The notes under the pieces were generated by a model, which had not been told where the DNA came from, did no database searches, and saw only the letters and a list, made by a program, of their open reading frames with translations. Made by a program: the position numbers and the translations under genes. Below, piece by piece: positions 7,250-15,995 of a stretch of 33,619 bases of DNA. Source of the DNA: Deltaproteobacteria bacterium (lineage in GTDB: Bacteria; Desulfobacterota; Desulfuromonadia; Geobacterales; DSM-12255); the NCBI GenBank assembly GCA_021849045.1, contig JAJZTK010000030.1, positions 1 through 33,619 of the forward strand. Direction: 5' to 3'. Positions within the stretch are counted from its first letter, which is position 1, and each line of letters opens with the position of its first letter.

Positions 7250-8193
7250 AAAACGCAATCGCCGGCAAAAAGTACACGCGCGCTGAACTCCTTCTCAACC
7301 AATTGCGCCGCCGCGAGCCGCGCGACCAGGAACTGGCCGCCATGGCAGCTCGGGTGCAACTGTGGCAGGGCCGGCACCAGGCCGCGATCCTGCTCTTCCG
7401 GGAGTCGCTGGCAATCCGGCCGAACCGGCAGCTGCAAACTGAATTGGAACGGGTGGAAGCACTGGATGCCCTGGCACAGGTCGACCGGCTGCTTGCCGCC
7501 GGCAGGGATGATGAGGCGGAAACCAGGCTGTCCGATCTCTACCAGAGTGGCAGGAGCCTGCCGAACAGGCGGAACTCCGTGCCGAACTTGACGCAATCTC
7601 CGGGAATCGGTCAGTTTCGGATCATACTTCGCGCACCTCTTACGGTGCAGAACTGACCAAGGCTGAGGTGCTGGTTCAGAACGGCTCCACAGCTGAAGCG
7701 GAACAGCTGCTGCGCACACTTATCGACAGTGGCCGAAACCGCTACGAAGCCGGCCATCGCCTGGGCTACCTCTACCGGAAACGGGGCGACAACGCTGCTG
7801 CCCGCGATCTCTACGCCGAGCTGCGCCGCAGCGCTACGGCTACTTTTCCCTGGAGGTCAGCACGTTCTTCCCCGGACAAGGGTAGGCGGCGAGCTGTTCC
7901 AGGCACACGGCCCTGTCGAGTATTCTCTCGGCTACTTCCGGATGGATTATTCGGACTCGGCAACGAACATCATCGTCCCCGGCGTCATCCTCCCCCTGCC
8001 GGCCGGCCTGTCCCTGAACGAACGGTTATACCTGGTTGCGGATAACGACGGTTTTTCCTTTCTGACCAACCGGCTAACCCTGGAATACCGGCCCGACCCT
8101 TCCTACAGCTGCGGCACCGAACTGGGCCACGAGCACCGGGCCGGGCAGTACGACAAGGCCGGGGCTACCCTTTTCTGCCGGTACTGGTGGTAA
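7241..8193 (+). pseudogene. Broken TPR / outer-membrane beta-barrel gene (YaiO-like)
   Basis: Recognisable protein runs through three frames. The first (from about 7241) gives TPR helices such as RAELLLNQLRRREPRDQELA. Near 7545 the sense frame shifts by one base and continues (AEQAELRAELDAIS, then TAEAEQLLRTLIDSGRNRYE, YLYRKRGDNAAARDLYAEL). Near 7830 it shifts again to RYGYFSLEVSTFFPGQG and stops. Downstream, another frame encodes beta-strands (VEYSLGYFRMDYSD, LSLNERLYLV) ending in aromatic RYWW, as outer-membrane barrels do. TPR plus C-terminal barrel is the layout of YaiO or PgaA-like polysaccharide export proteins. At least two frameshifts and probable deletions make it nonfunctional. Independent small genes are a less likely reading. 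Confidence 0.65.
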
Positions 8194-8194
8194 G

Positions 8195-8660
8195 ATGTAC
8201 GATATCCTGGCCCGCATCCTCTCACCGTTTCTCTCCAAACCGTTGCTGTCGGCAACCATCAGGGGCATCCTGGTCATGACCATTGTCATGACCGTTGCCA
8301 TGATCGGCCACAAACTGCTGGTGGAGCATCGCGAACGGCATTCCCGGCGGCTCTGGAACCGTTATCTCGCCTTCTTTCTGAGCCACGGCGTCAACCCGCC
8401 TTGCGACCAGGTTGAACCGACCGACCGGATCAGCTACATCGCCTGTGCCGATGTGGCGATCTACCTCTGCAGCAACGTGCGGAGGAATGAGCGGGACCGA
8501 TACCGGAAGATGCTGCAGGAACTGGGGGTCCTGGAGCTGATCAGGCGCGATGCCGTTGCCAGGTCGTGGACGAAACGGTACAAGTCGGTGGAGAAACTGG
8601 GATTTCTTCTTTTTCCCGAACTGGCGCCGTTTTTCCGTGGGCGCCTGACGGAAGAGCGGG
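8195..8660 (+). pseudogene. HEAT-like membrane protein, 3' part frameshifted
   Basis: ATG 8195 begins one base after the barrel remnant's stop. The product has one N-terminal membrane helix (TIRGILVMTIVMTVAMIGHK) and then basic helical repeats of HEAT type (RLWNRYLAFFLSHG; RNERDRYRKMLQELGVLELI; YKSVEKLGFLLFPEL). Near 8660 the sense frame shifts; the following repeat (TVRLNAAVALGTLGE) reads in a different frame. The original frame continues to 8920 as an Arg/Gly-rich nonsense tail. The upstream part could still be made as a membrane-bound fragment. The family role is unknown; it was probably part of the same decayed locus. Confidence 0.55.
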
Positions 8661-8920
8661 ACGGCAAACACGGTCAGACTCAATGCGGCGGTGGCGCTCG
8701 GCACCCTGGGGGAGATCGGCCTGAACATCAGCCCGTTTCCCTTGGGCTACCTGCCGGTGAACAGCGCCGCCAACCGGACAATGGCCGCTCGACTGGCCGA
8801 CTTCGTGGCCGCACACCAAAAGGAGAAGATCTATATCCACTGCTACCTGGGAAGACACCGGGTGGTTTTGTGCGGGACACGCTGATCAGGCGCGGGCTGG
8901 CTGCGCCGGGACCCGGCTAG
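8655..8920 (+). pseudogene. Remnant of a dual-specificity/tyrosine phosphatase fused to HEAT remnant
   Basis: In the frame of position 8691 the protein runs from a HEAT-like helix into MAARLADFVAAHQKEKIYIH and then CYLGRHR, which is the HC-x5-R phosphatase P-loop (near 8837-8860). Soon after the loop this frame ends (VVLCGTR, stop near 8885). The natural continuation (VRDTLIRRGLAAPG) is found one frame away, ending at 8920. The N-terminal half of a phosphatase domain is missing, so an internal deletion must have joined it to the preceding HEAT gene. The catalytic motif survives, but a functional enzyme is very unlikely. Confidence 0.6.
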
Positions 8921-8964
8921 TACCCCGTAGGTTGATCATGAAGAATGGGGTGAGCTACGATCGC

Positions 8965-8993
8965 TTGACAATACTACCGCATCTCATTACTAT
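8965..8993 (+). promoter_or_regulatory. Strong sigma-70 promoter of higBA
   Basis: TTGACA (8965-8970), a 17-bp spacer and TACTAT (8988-8993) form a near-consensus promoter. The expected start of transcription (about 7 bp after the -10 box) coincides with the ATG of higB at 9000. The palindrome CATATATG (8995-9002) overlaps the start and may be part of the HigA operator. Confidence 0.65.
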
Positions 8994-8999
8994 CCATAT

Positions 9000-9281
9000 A
9001 TGATCCGGTCGTTCTCCTGCAAAGAAACGGAAAAACTCTTTCACGGCCGCTTTTCCTCCGGACTGCCGCCGGACGTACAGCGGATCGCCCAGCGCAAGCT
9101 GAAGCAGCTCCATGGCGCAGCCACCCTCGACTTCCTCCGCGTACCGCCCGGCAACCGACTGGAGCAGCTCTCCGGCAACCGTGCCGGTCAGCGGAGCATC
9201 CGGATCAACGATCAGTGGCGCATCTGCTTCCGCTGGGAAGATGGCAACGCATTGGACGTTGAAATCGTCGATTATCACTAA
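9000..9281 (+). CDS. higB: HigB-type toxin (RelE superfamily mRNA interferase)
   Basis: The 93-residue product matches the HigB toxin family over its whole length, from MIRSFSCKETEKLFHGR through RLEQLSGNRAGQRSIRINDQ and WRICFRWEDGNALDVEIVDYH. Family members cleave mRNA at the ribosome. The Arg-x-x-Trp-Arg-Ile core (NDQWRICFRW) and the C-terminal DYH are kept. The toxin precedes its antitoxin, as is normal for hig loci, with 13 bp between the genes. No ribosome binding site precedes ATG 9000, and no alternative in-frame start is close by. The predicted promoter places the mRNA 5' end at the ATG, so translation may be leaderless. Confidence 0.9.
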   Translation: MIRSFSCKETEKLFHGRFSSGLPPDVQRIAQRKLKQLHGAATLDFLRVPPGNRLEQLSGNRAGQRSIRINDQWRICFRWEDGNALDVEIVDYH

Positions 9282-9294
9282 CGAGGAACCTATT

Positions 9295-9600
9295 ATGAGC
9301 ACTCGCGACCTGCCGCCGGTCCACCCCGGCGAAATACTGCTGGAAGACTTCCTCACCCCAATGGGGATCAGCCGCTATCGGCTGGCCAAGTCCATCGGCG
9401 TACCCCAGCGGCGTATCGATGAAATCTGCGCCGGCAAGCGGTCCATCACCGCCGACACCGCCCTGCGCCTCGCCCGCTTTTTCGGCACCGATCCCCAGAG
9501 CTGGATGAACCTCCAGGCAGAGTATGATCTGGAAGTCGCTGCCGCCACACTCAGCGAACGGATCGAACGCGAAGTCAAGCCGTGGAGAGAAGCCGCATGA
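9295..9600 (+). CDS. higA: HigA-type antitoxin (XRE helix-turn-helix)
   Basis: This 101-residue protein starts at ATG 9295 behind ACGAGGAACC. It shows the HigA signature: VHPGEILLEDFLTPMGISRY, then a helix-turn-helix (LAKSIGVPQRRIDEICAGKR), then ITADTALRLARFFGTDPQSW and MNLQAEYDLE. It neutralises HigB and represses the shared promoter. A longer open frame reaches back into higB, but the ribosome binding site and family alignment support 9295. It ends 24 bp from the convergent mutM gene. Confidence 0.93.
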   Translation: MSTRDLPPVHPGEILLEDFLTPMGISRYRLAKSIGVPQRRIDEICAGKRSITADTALRLARFFGTDPQSWMNLQAEYDLEVAAATLSERIEREVKPWREAA

Positions 9601-9624
9601 CCGTTATCCCCCCCGGATGGGTGA

Positions 9625-10440
9625 TTACCTCTGACAGACAGGACACCAGCAGGTGGACCTGCCGCCGAGGCGGTTTGAGAGGATCACCGCTCCGCAGCGG
9701 GGGCAGGCCTCCCCGGCCCGGCCGTAAACCGCCAGCCTGAGCCGGAAATAACCGGGACGCTCCTCGCCGACCAGGAACTCGTTCAGCGTGGTTCCCCCCT
9801 CTGTGATCGCTTCTTCCAGCACCGACCGCACCGCCTCCACCAGCGTGGTACACTCCCTATCGGACAAGGCCCCGGCCGGTCTGGCCGGATCGATGCCGGC
9901 CCTGAACAGCGCCTCGCTGGCGTAGATGTTCCCCACCCCCACCACCACCCGGCTATCCATCAGGAACGGTTTTATCGCCACCCGCCTGCCGCTGCTGGCC
10001 GCACGGAGGTATGCCCCGTCAAAGCCGCCCTCCAGCGGCTCCGGTCCCAGTGAGGCCAGCAGCGGATGTTGCAGCGGCTCACCGGCGGTCCAGACGAGCG
10101 TCCCGAACTTGCGCGGATCGGTCAGCCGCAGCAGCAGGCCGTTGTCCAGCGCCAGGTCGACGTGATCATGCCTCCCGGCCGGGGTATCCGTCGGAACCAC
10201 CCGCAGATGCCCGGTCATCCCCAGGTGCATGATGAGGCACCCGGCGCTGCAGCGCACCAGCAGGTACTTGCCGCGTCTCACGACCTCGGCGACCCGCTGG
10301 CCGACGAGCTGCCCGCTAAGGTCCTCCGGCAGCGGAAGCCGCAGCTTCGGGGTCCGGGCCGTGAAGGCGGTTATGGTCCGCCCGACGAGGTGCGGCTCGA
10401 TGCCGCGCCGGGTGGTCTCTACTTCGGGTAACTCAGGCAT
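9625..10440 (-). CDS. mutM: Formamidopyrimidine-DNA glycosylase (Fpg/MutM)
   Basis: This 271-residue base-excision repair enzyme removes 8-oxoguanine and formamidopyrimidines and cleaves the resulting abasic site. The N-terminus MPELPEVETTRRGIEPHLVG carries catalytic Pro2 and Glu3. The central LTDPRKFGT and VVVGVGNIYASEALFRAGI motifs are present. The C-terminal zinc finger has CPRCG and CWCPVC. The ribosome binding site GAGGAG precedes ATG 10440. Length is normal. It is divergent from the ABC-F gene and convergent with higA. Confidence 0.97.
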   Translation of the reverse strand: MPELPEVETTRRGIEPHLVGRTITAFTARTPKLRLPLPEDLSGQLVGQRVAEVVRRGKYLLVRCSAGCLIMHLGMTGHLRVVPTDTPAGRHDHVDLALDNGLLLRLTDPRKFGTLVWTAGEPLQHPLLASLGPEPLEGGFDGAYLRAASSGRRVAIKPFLMDSRVVVGVGNIYASEALFRAGIDPARPAGALSDRECTTLVEAVRSVLEEAITEGGTTLNEFLVGEERPGYFRLRLAVYGRAGEACPRCGAVILSNRLGGRSTCWCPVCQR

Positions 10441-10481
10441 GATGACTCCTCGTTAAATACGATTGTTCAGGATAAATTAAG

Positions 10482-10510
10482 TTGTCACCCTCTGCCCGTC
10501 GTGCTATCAG
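10482..10510 (+). promoter_or_regulatory. Candidate sigma-70 promoter of the ABC-F gene
   Basis: TTGTCA (10482-10487), a 17-bp spacer and TATCAG (10505-10510) lie about 40 bp upstream of ATG 10548, in the 107-bp divergent gap with mutM. Confidence 0.4.
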
Positions 10511-10547
10511 GCAACGTTTACCATGACATCCAGAACGGGGCAGACCG

Positions 10548-12179
10548 ATGATCCACCTTTCCAATATCGTTAAACAGCACGGCTCGCAACTCCTTTTCCG
10601 CGACGCGAGCTTCCAGATCCTTCCCGGCACGCGGACCGGCCTGGTCGGTCCCAACGGAGCCGGCAAGACCACGATCTTCCGGATTATCACCGGCGAGGAA
10701 GAGGTGGACAGCGGTGAGATCACCTGTGCAAAAAGGACCACCATCGGCTACTTTTCCCAGGACGTGGGAGATATGGCGGGCTGTTCGGTCCTGGAAGAGG
10801 TCATGGCCGGCGCCGGCGATACGGTCAGGCTCGGTGCCGAGCTCAAGGTGATGGAAGAGGCCATGTGCCAGCCGATGCCGGACGACGAAATGGCTGCCCT
10901 GCTGGAGCGATACGGGACTGCCATGGAGGAGTTCGAGCACAAGGGGGGGTACGACCTGGATGTCCGGGCCCAGACCGTGCTGACCGGCCTCGGTATCGGC
11001 CCGGACCGGTTTCACCATCCGGTGGAGTCGTTCAGCGGCGGTTGGAAGATGCGGATCGCCCTGGCCAAGATCCTGACCCTGAAGCCGGACGTAATCCTCC
11101 TGGACGAACCGACCAACCACCTGGACGTGGAGTCGATCATCTGGCTGGAGGAATGGCTGGCCGACGAGTTCGACGGCGCCCTGCTGATGACGAGCCACGA
11201 CCGCGACTTCATGAACCGGGTCGTCACCCGCATCATCGAGGTGGCCAACAAGACGGTCACCACCTATGGCGGCAATTACGACTTCTACGAACGGGAGCGG
11301 GATATCCGCCGCGATCAGCTTCTGGCCAGCCACAAGCGGCAGCAGGAGATGCTGGCCAAGGAGGAGGAGTTCATCGCCCGCTTCGCCGCCCGGGCATCCC
11401 ATGCCGCCCAGGTGCAGTCGCGGGTGAAGAAGCTGGAAAAGATCGACCGGATCGAGATCCCGGCCGAAGAGCGGGCCATCCGTTTTGAGTTCAATGAACC
11501 GCCCCGCAGCGGCGAAGACGTGGTGGCTATGGAGGGTCTGGGTAAAACCTGGCAGACCCCGGACGGCCTGGAGAAGCGGGTCTTTTCCTGCGTTTCCGGC
11601 ATCATCCGCCGCCAGAGCAAGATCGCCGTGGTCGGGGTGAACGGTGCCGGGAAATCGACCTTCCTCAAGATCCTGGCCGGCCAGACCGCCCCCGGTGAAG
11701 GGAGCGTCACCCTCGGGGCCAACGTGGAGCTCGGCTATTTCAGCCAGCATGCCATGGAGATCCTGGACCCCGTGAAAACGGTCTTCGAGACTCTGCAGGA
11801 CGCCATGCCGCTGGCAACCATCGGCGTGATCCGCAACCTGCTCGGCGCCTTCCTCTTTTCCGGGGATGCGGTGGACAAACGGGTCGCTAACCTCTCGGGC
11901 GGGGAAAAGAGCCGCGTCGTGCTCGCCACCCTCCTGGCGCGGCCGGTCAACTTCCTGGTGCTGGACGAGCCGACCAACCACCTGGACATCCGGTCGCGGG
12001 AGATCCTGCTCGACGCCCTCCGCAACTTCACCGGCACAGTGGTGCTGGTCAGTCACGACCGCCACTTCCTGCGCCTCCTGGTGGACCGGGTGTTCGAGAT
12101 CGACCACGCGGAGATGCGGGTCTACGAGGGAAGTTACGACTACTATCTGGGAAAGGTGCATGAGCGGGCGGGGGAGTGA
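10548..12179 (+). CDS. ABC-F family ATPase (YbiT-like, ribosome-associated)
   Basis: This 543-residue protein has two ABC ATPase domains and no membrane segments, the hallmark of ABC-F proteins that act on the ribosome. Domain 1 has Walker A GPNGAGKTT, signature SFSGGWKMRIALAK and Walker B VILLDEPTNHLD. A charged alpha-helical linker (about residues 240-310, YDFYERERDIRRDQLLASHK onward) corresponds to the P-site tRNA-interaction motif. Domain 2 has GVNGAGKST, NLSGGEKSRVVLA and FLVLDEPTNHLD. Length and the absence of a C-terminal coiled coil favour a YbiT-like over a Uup-like member. The family regulates translation or relieves stalled ribosomes; a few members give antibiotic resistance, for which nothing here argues. 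The ribosome binding site is weak. Confidence 0.92.
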   Translation: MIHLSNIVKQHGSQLLFRDASFQILPGTRTGLVGPNGAGKTTIFRIITGEEEVDSGEITCAKRTTIGYFSQDVGDMAGCSVLEEVMAGAGDTVRLGAELKVMEEAMCQPMPDDEMAALLERYGTAMEEFEHKGGYDLDVRAQTVLTGLGIGPDRFHHPVESFSGGWKMRIALAKILTLKPDVILLDEPTNHLDVESIIWLEEWLADEFDGALLMTSHDRDFMNRVVTRIIEVANKTVTTYGGNYDFYERERDIRRDQLLASHKRQQEMLAKEEEFIARFAARASHAAQVQSRVKKLEKIDRIEIPAEERAIRFEFNEPPRSGEDVVAMEGLGKTWQTPDGLEKRVFSCVSGIIRRQSKIAVVGVNGAGKSTFLKILAGQTAPGEGSVTLGANVELGYFSQHAMEILDPVKTVFETLQDAMPLATIGVIRNLLGAFLFSGDAVDKRVANLSGGEKSRVVLATLLARPVNFLVLDEPTNHLDIRSREILLDALRNFTGTVVLVSHDRHFLRLLVDRVFEIDHAEMRVYEGSYDYYLGKVHERAGE

Positions 12180-12194
12180 TCTACCCGCTCCACC

Positions 12195-12223
12195 TTGCCG
12201 ACCACCGCAAAATGCAGTATAGT
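12195..12223 (+). promoter_or_regulatory. Sigma-70 promoter of the second toxin-antitoxin operon
   Basis: TTGCCG (12195-12200), a 17-bp spacer and TATAGT (12218-12223) lie 20 bp upstream of the antitoxin start, just after the ABC-F stop codon. Confidence 0.55.
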
Positions 12224-12243
12224 TCCGGCAGTGAGGTACCGTG

Positions 12244-12432
12244 ATGAACATCGACAAAACCGCTCTTGAGTCATGCATAGCCGACATGCCCGATCCGGTG
12301 GACATAGAAGAGGTTATGTACCGCCTGTATCTGCTGGAGAAAATTGAGGCCGGCGAGGCCGACATCAAGTCGGGGAGAACCCTCTCGCACGAGGAGCTTA
12401 CCGATCGGCTTGCCCGCAGATGGTCAGCCTGA
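12244..12432 (+). CDS. Antitoxin of a RelE/ParE-type system
   Basis: This 62-residue acidic protein starts at ATG 12244, seven bases after GAGG. A GTG directly before it is possible but poorly spaced. The sequence (DPVDIEEVMYRLYLLEKIEA, then GRTLSHEELTDRLARRW) is typical of short antitoxins found before RelE/ParE toxins. The C-terminal helix would bind the toxin. It overlaps the toxin gene by 13 bp, which implies translational coupling. The N-terminus probably dimerises and binds the operator. Confidence 0.85.
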   Translation: MNIDKTALESCIADMPDPVDIEEVMYRLYLLEKIEAGEADIKSGRTLSHEELTDRLARRWSA

Positions 12433-12722
12433 TCTGGTCGGAAAAGGCGGTTGCCGATCTGGAGCTGATTCACGATTTCATCGCCACAGACTCCCCATTC
12501 TATGCCCGCGTCCAGGTTGAGCGGCTGATAACCGCCACAGGACGGCTTGTGCATTTCCCCGAATCCGGCCGCTCCCTGCCGGAATTTCCCCATTTTCCAC
12601 ACCGTGAGCTGATTGTCGGTTCCTATCGCATCATCTATCGTTATGAGCCTGCTGCCGAAGCGGTAATGATCGTCACCGTTGTCCATTCAGCGCGACTTCT
12701 CCAGCAAGATCGGATCGCCTGA
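12420..12722 (+). CDS. RelE/ParE-family toxin
   Basis: This 100-residue protein has the RelE/ParE fold pattern: WSEKAVADLELIHDFIATDS, then LVHFPESGRSLPEFPHFPHR, then ELIVGSYRIIYRYEP and the closing VHSARLL. The SGR-x-x-PEF and YRIIYR motifs are characteristic. Whether it acts on mRNA (RelE) or on gyrase (ParE) cannot be told; the PEF/RELIVGSYRIIY pattern is commoner in ParE-like members. Its ATG lies inside the antitoxin gene. No separate ribosome binding site was seen. Confidence 0.88.
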   Translation: MVSLIWSEKAVADLELIHDFIATDSPFYARVQVERLITATGRLVHFPESGRSLPEFPHFPHRELIVGSYRIIYRYEPAAEAVMIVTVVHSARLLQQDRIA

Positions 12723-12792
12723 AACTGCGAAGATGCTTCGCCTGGCAAGGGACGGAATTGCACACCACACGGGGCGACGCTGTATATAGTCC

Positions 12793-12821
12793 TTGACACA
12801 CTACGTTTTTCTGGTTACTCT
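12793..12821 (+). promoter_or_regulatory. Candidate sigma-70 promoter of glyQS
   Basis: A consensus TTGACA (12793-12798), a 17-bp spacer and TACTCT (12816-12821) lie about 100 bp upstream of the glyQ start. The leader of about 90 nt shows no T-box specifier or antiterminator and no tandem glycine-riboswitch pattern. Confidence 0.45.
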
Positions 12822-12918
12822 ATCGCGCCTAACCCATTGGATTGCGTAGGGTTTTCAGCCCCACCAAATCACCTTTACTGTAATTAACATATTTAGGCTT
12901 TCCCAAGGAGGGCAACTC

Positions 12919-13796
<878 letters not shown>

Positions 13797-13797
<1 letters not shown>

Positions 13798-15863
13798 TGA
13801 GCACGAAAGAACTGTTCCTCGAAATCGGCACCGAAGAGATCCCGGCCGGCTTTCTCCCCAAGGCTATGGCCGACATGGAAGCGCTCATCCGCAAGGAGCT
13901 GGAGAACGCCCGGCTCGGCTTCGGCGAGATCAGAACCCTGGCGACCCCGCGCCGTCTGGCCCTCTCGGTCAAGGATATCCCGGCGATCCAGCCCGATGCG
14001 GAGATCACCGCCATGGGGCCGGCGAAAAACATCGCTTTCGGCCCGGACAACAAGCCGACCAGGGCAGCCGAAGGTTTTGCCCGGGGCCAGGGGGTCGATG
14101 TGACCTCGCTGCAGTTGATCGCCACCGACAAGGGCGAGTATGTGGCCGCCGTCAAGAAAGAGACCGGCCGGCCGACACCCGATCTCCTTGCCGAGATACT
14201 GCCCCGCCTCATTGGCAACATCCCGTTCAAGAAATCCATGCGCTGGGGGGACTTCGACGTCCGGTTCGCCCGGCCGATCCACTGGATCGTGGCCCTGTTC
14301 GACAAGGTCGTGGTGCCGTTCACCTTCGGCCCGATCGCAAGCGGCGATATCTCCCGCGGCCACCGGTTCATGGCCAACCAGCAGTTCCCGGTCCGCGACT
14401 TCGTCCACTATGTGGAGGAGTGCGAGCGCCACTTCGTCATCCCCGACCCGGAACAGCGCAAGGAGACCATCCGCCGGGAAATCCACCGGGTGGCCAAGGC
14501 CGCCGGCGGCCACCTTCTCCCTGACGAGGGGCTGCTGGACGAGGTGACGTACCTGGTGGAGTACCCGAGCGTGGTGCACGGCACCTTCCCGGCCGACTTC
14601 CTCAAGGTGCCCAAGGAGGTGCTGATCACCTCCATGCGGAGCCACCAGCGCTATTTTTCCATAGTCGACGACAACGGAAAGCTGCTGCCCGGCTTCATCA
14701 CCATCAACAACACCCTGACCGAGGACCCGACCGTGGTGGTGAAGGGGAACGAACGGGTACTGCGCGCCCGTCTCTCCGATGCCCGCTTCTTCTTCGACGA
14801 GGACCGGAAGGTCAAGCTGGAAACACGCGTCGAGGCCCTGAAATCGGTGGTCTACCAGCAGAAGCTCGGCACCTCCTTCGAGAAGATGGAGCGTTTCCGG
14901 GCACTGGCCGAGGGGCTGGCCGACCGGCTCAACCCGGCAGTGAGGGCCAAGGCCTCCCGGGCCGCCTTCCTCTGCAAGGCCGACCTGGTGAGCGGCATGG
15001 TGGGTGAGTTCCCCGAGGTACAGGGGATCATGGGCCGGGAATACGCCCTCTTGGAGGGTGAGGACGCGGCGGTGGCCACGGCCATTGCCGAGCATTATCT
15101 CCCCACCCAGGCCGGCGGTGACCTCCCCGCGTCCGACATCGGCGCCTTCGTCTCCATCGCCGACAAACTGGACACCATCTGCGGCTGCTTCGGTGTCGGC
15201 CTGATCCCCACCGGTTCAGCCGATCCCTACGCCCTGCGGCGCTCGGCCCTTGGGGTCATCAACATCATTCTCGACCGGGAATACCGGCTCGCCCTGGAAC
15301 CCCTTACTGATGTCGCCCTCGGCCTTCTGGCCGCCAAGCTGACCCGCCCGCTAGCCGACGTGAAGACCGACGTGCTGGAATTCTTCAAGGGGCGCTTCGT
15401 CAATCTCCTGACCGACCGCTACCCGACCGACGCCGTGGATGCGGCGGTTGCCGCCGGCTGCGACGACCTGGTGGACACGACGGCCCGGATCGGCGCCCTG
15501 GCAGCCTTCAAAGGGCGCGACGATTTCGAGCCGCTGGCAGTGGCCTTCAAACGGGTCGGCAACATCGTTAAGGACGGTACCGACGCAGCGGTGCAGACAG
15601 ACCTCTTCCAGGACGTTGCCGAAGGGGAGCTGCATGCTGCCTTCCTGGAGGTGCAGGACAAGGTAGTCGCTGCCGTTGCCAGCCGCGACTACGTGGTCGC
15701 CCTGGCCGAGATTGCCACCCTGCGTGGCCCGGTTGACCAGTTCTTCGACAAGGTCATGGTCATGGCCGAAGATGAACAGGTCCGCACCAACCGGCTGGCA
15801 CTGCTGACCAGCATAGCCAGACTGTTCGGCGGCATCGCCGACTTCTCCCGCATCACCACCTGA
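13797..15863 (+). CDS. glyS: Glycyl-tRNA synthetase beta subunit
   Basis: This 688-residue tRNA-binding subunit starts at ATG 13797 behind AAAGGAGGTG, which lies inside glyQ. Typical motifs are ELFLEIGTEEIPAGFLPKAM, TPRRLALSVKDI, FKKSMRWGDFDVRFARPIHW and MRSHQRYFSIVDDNGKLLPG, with an HD-like region (VSGMVGEFPEVQGIMGREYA) and a C-terminal DALR-type anticodon-binding domain (VMVMAEDEQVRTNRLALLTS). Length is normal. An intrinsic terminator follows within 10 bp, closing the glyQS operon. Confidence 0.98.
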
Positions 15864-15868
15864 CACGA

Positions 15869-15895
15869 AAGCCGCCCACTGGGCGGCTTTTTTCT
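15869..15895 (+). terminator. Intrinsic terminator of glyQS
   Basis: AAGCCGCCC (15869-15877), loop ACT and GGGCGGCTT form a 9-bp perfect stem followed by a T-run (to 15893). It begins six bases after the glyS stop. Confidence 0.9.
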
Positions 15896-15995
15896 TTGCC
15901 GATTTTATTGCCATTAAACCGACGTGAGTTTTATTAAACTTATTTTAATATCCTTAAACAGAGTTCAGCAACAGTAAATATGAAGGAGGCACATC

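Noticed and set aside
9112-9294. N-terminal extension of HigA into higB
   Set aside because: HigA homologues begin close to the PVHPGEIL motif, and ATG 9295 has a GAGG site; the extension overlaps higB in another frame.
10518-12686. 722-residue minus-strand open frame
   Set aside because: It is antisense to the ABC-F gene and toxin-antitoxin pair, whose proteins carry unmistakable family motifs; high GC creates long shadow frames.
12822-12918. T-box or glycine riboswitch upstream of glyQ
   Set aside because: The leader is under 100 nt, with no T-box AGGGUGGNACCGCG-like sequence, no terminator/antiterminator pair and no tandem aptamer.
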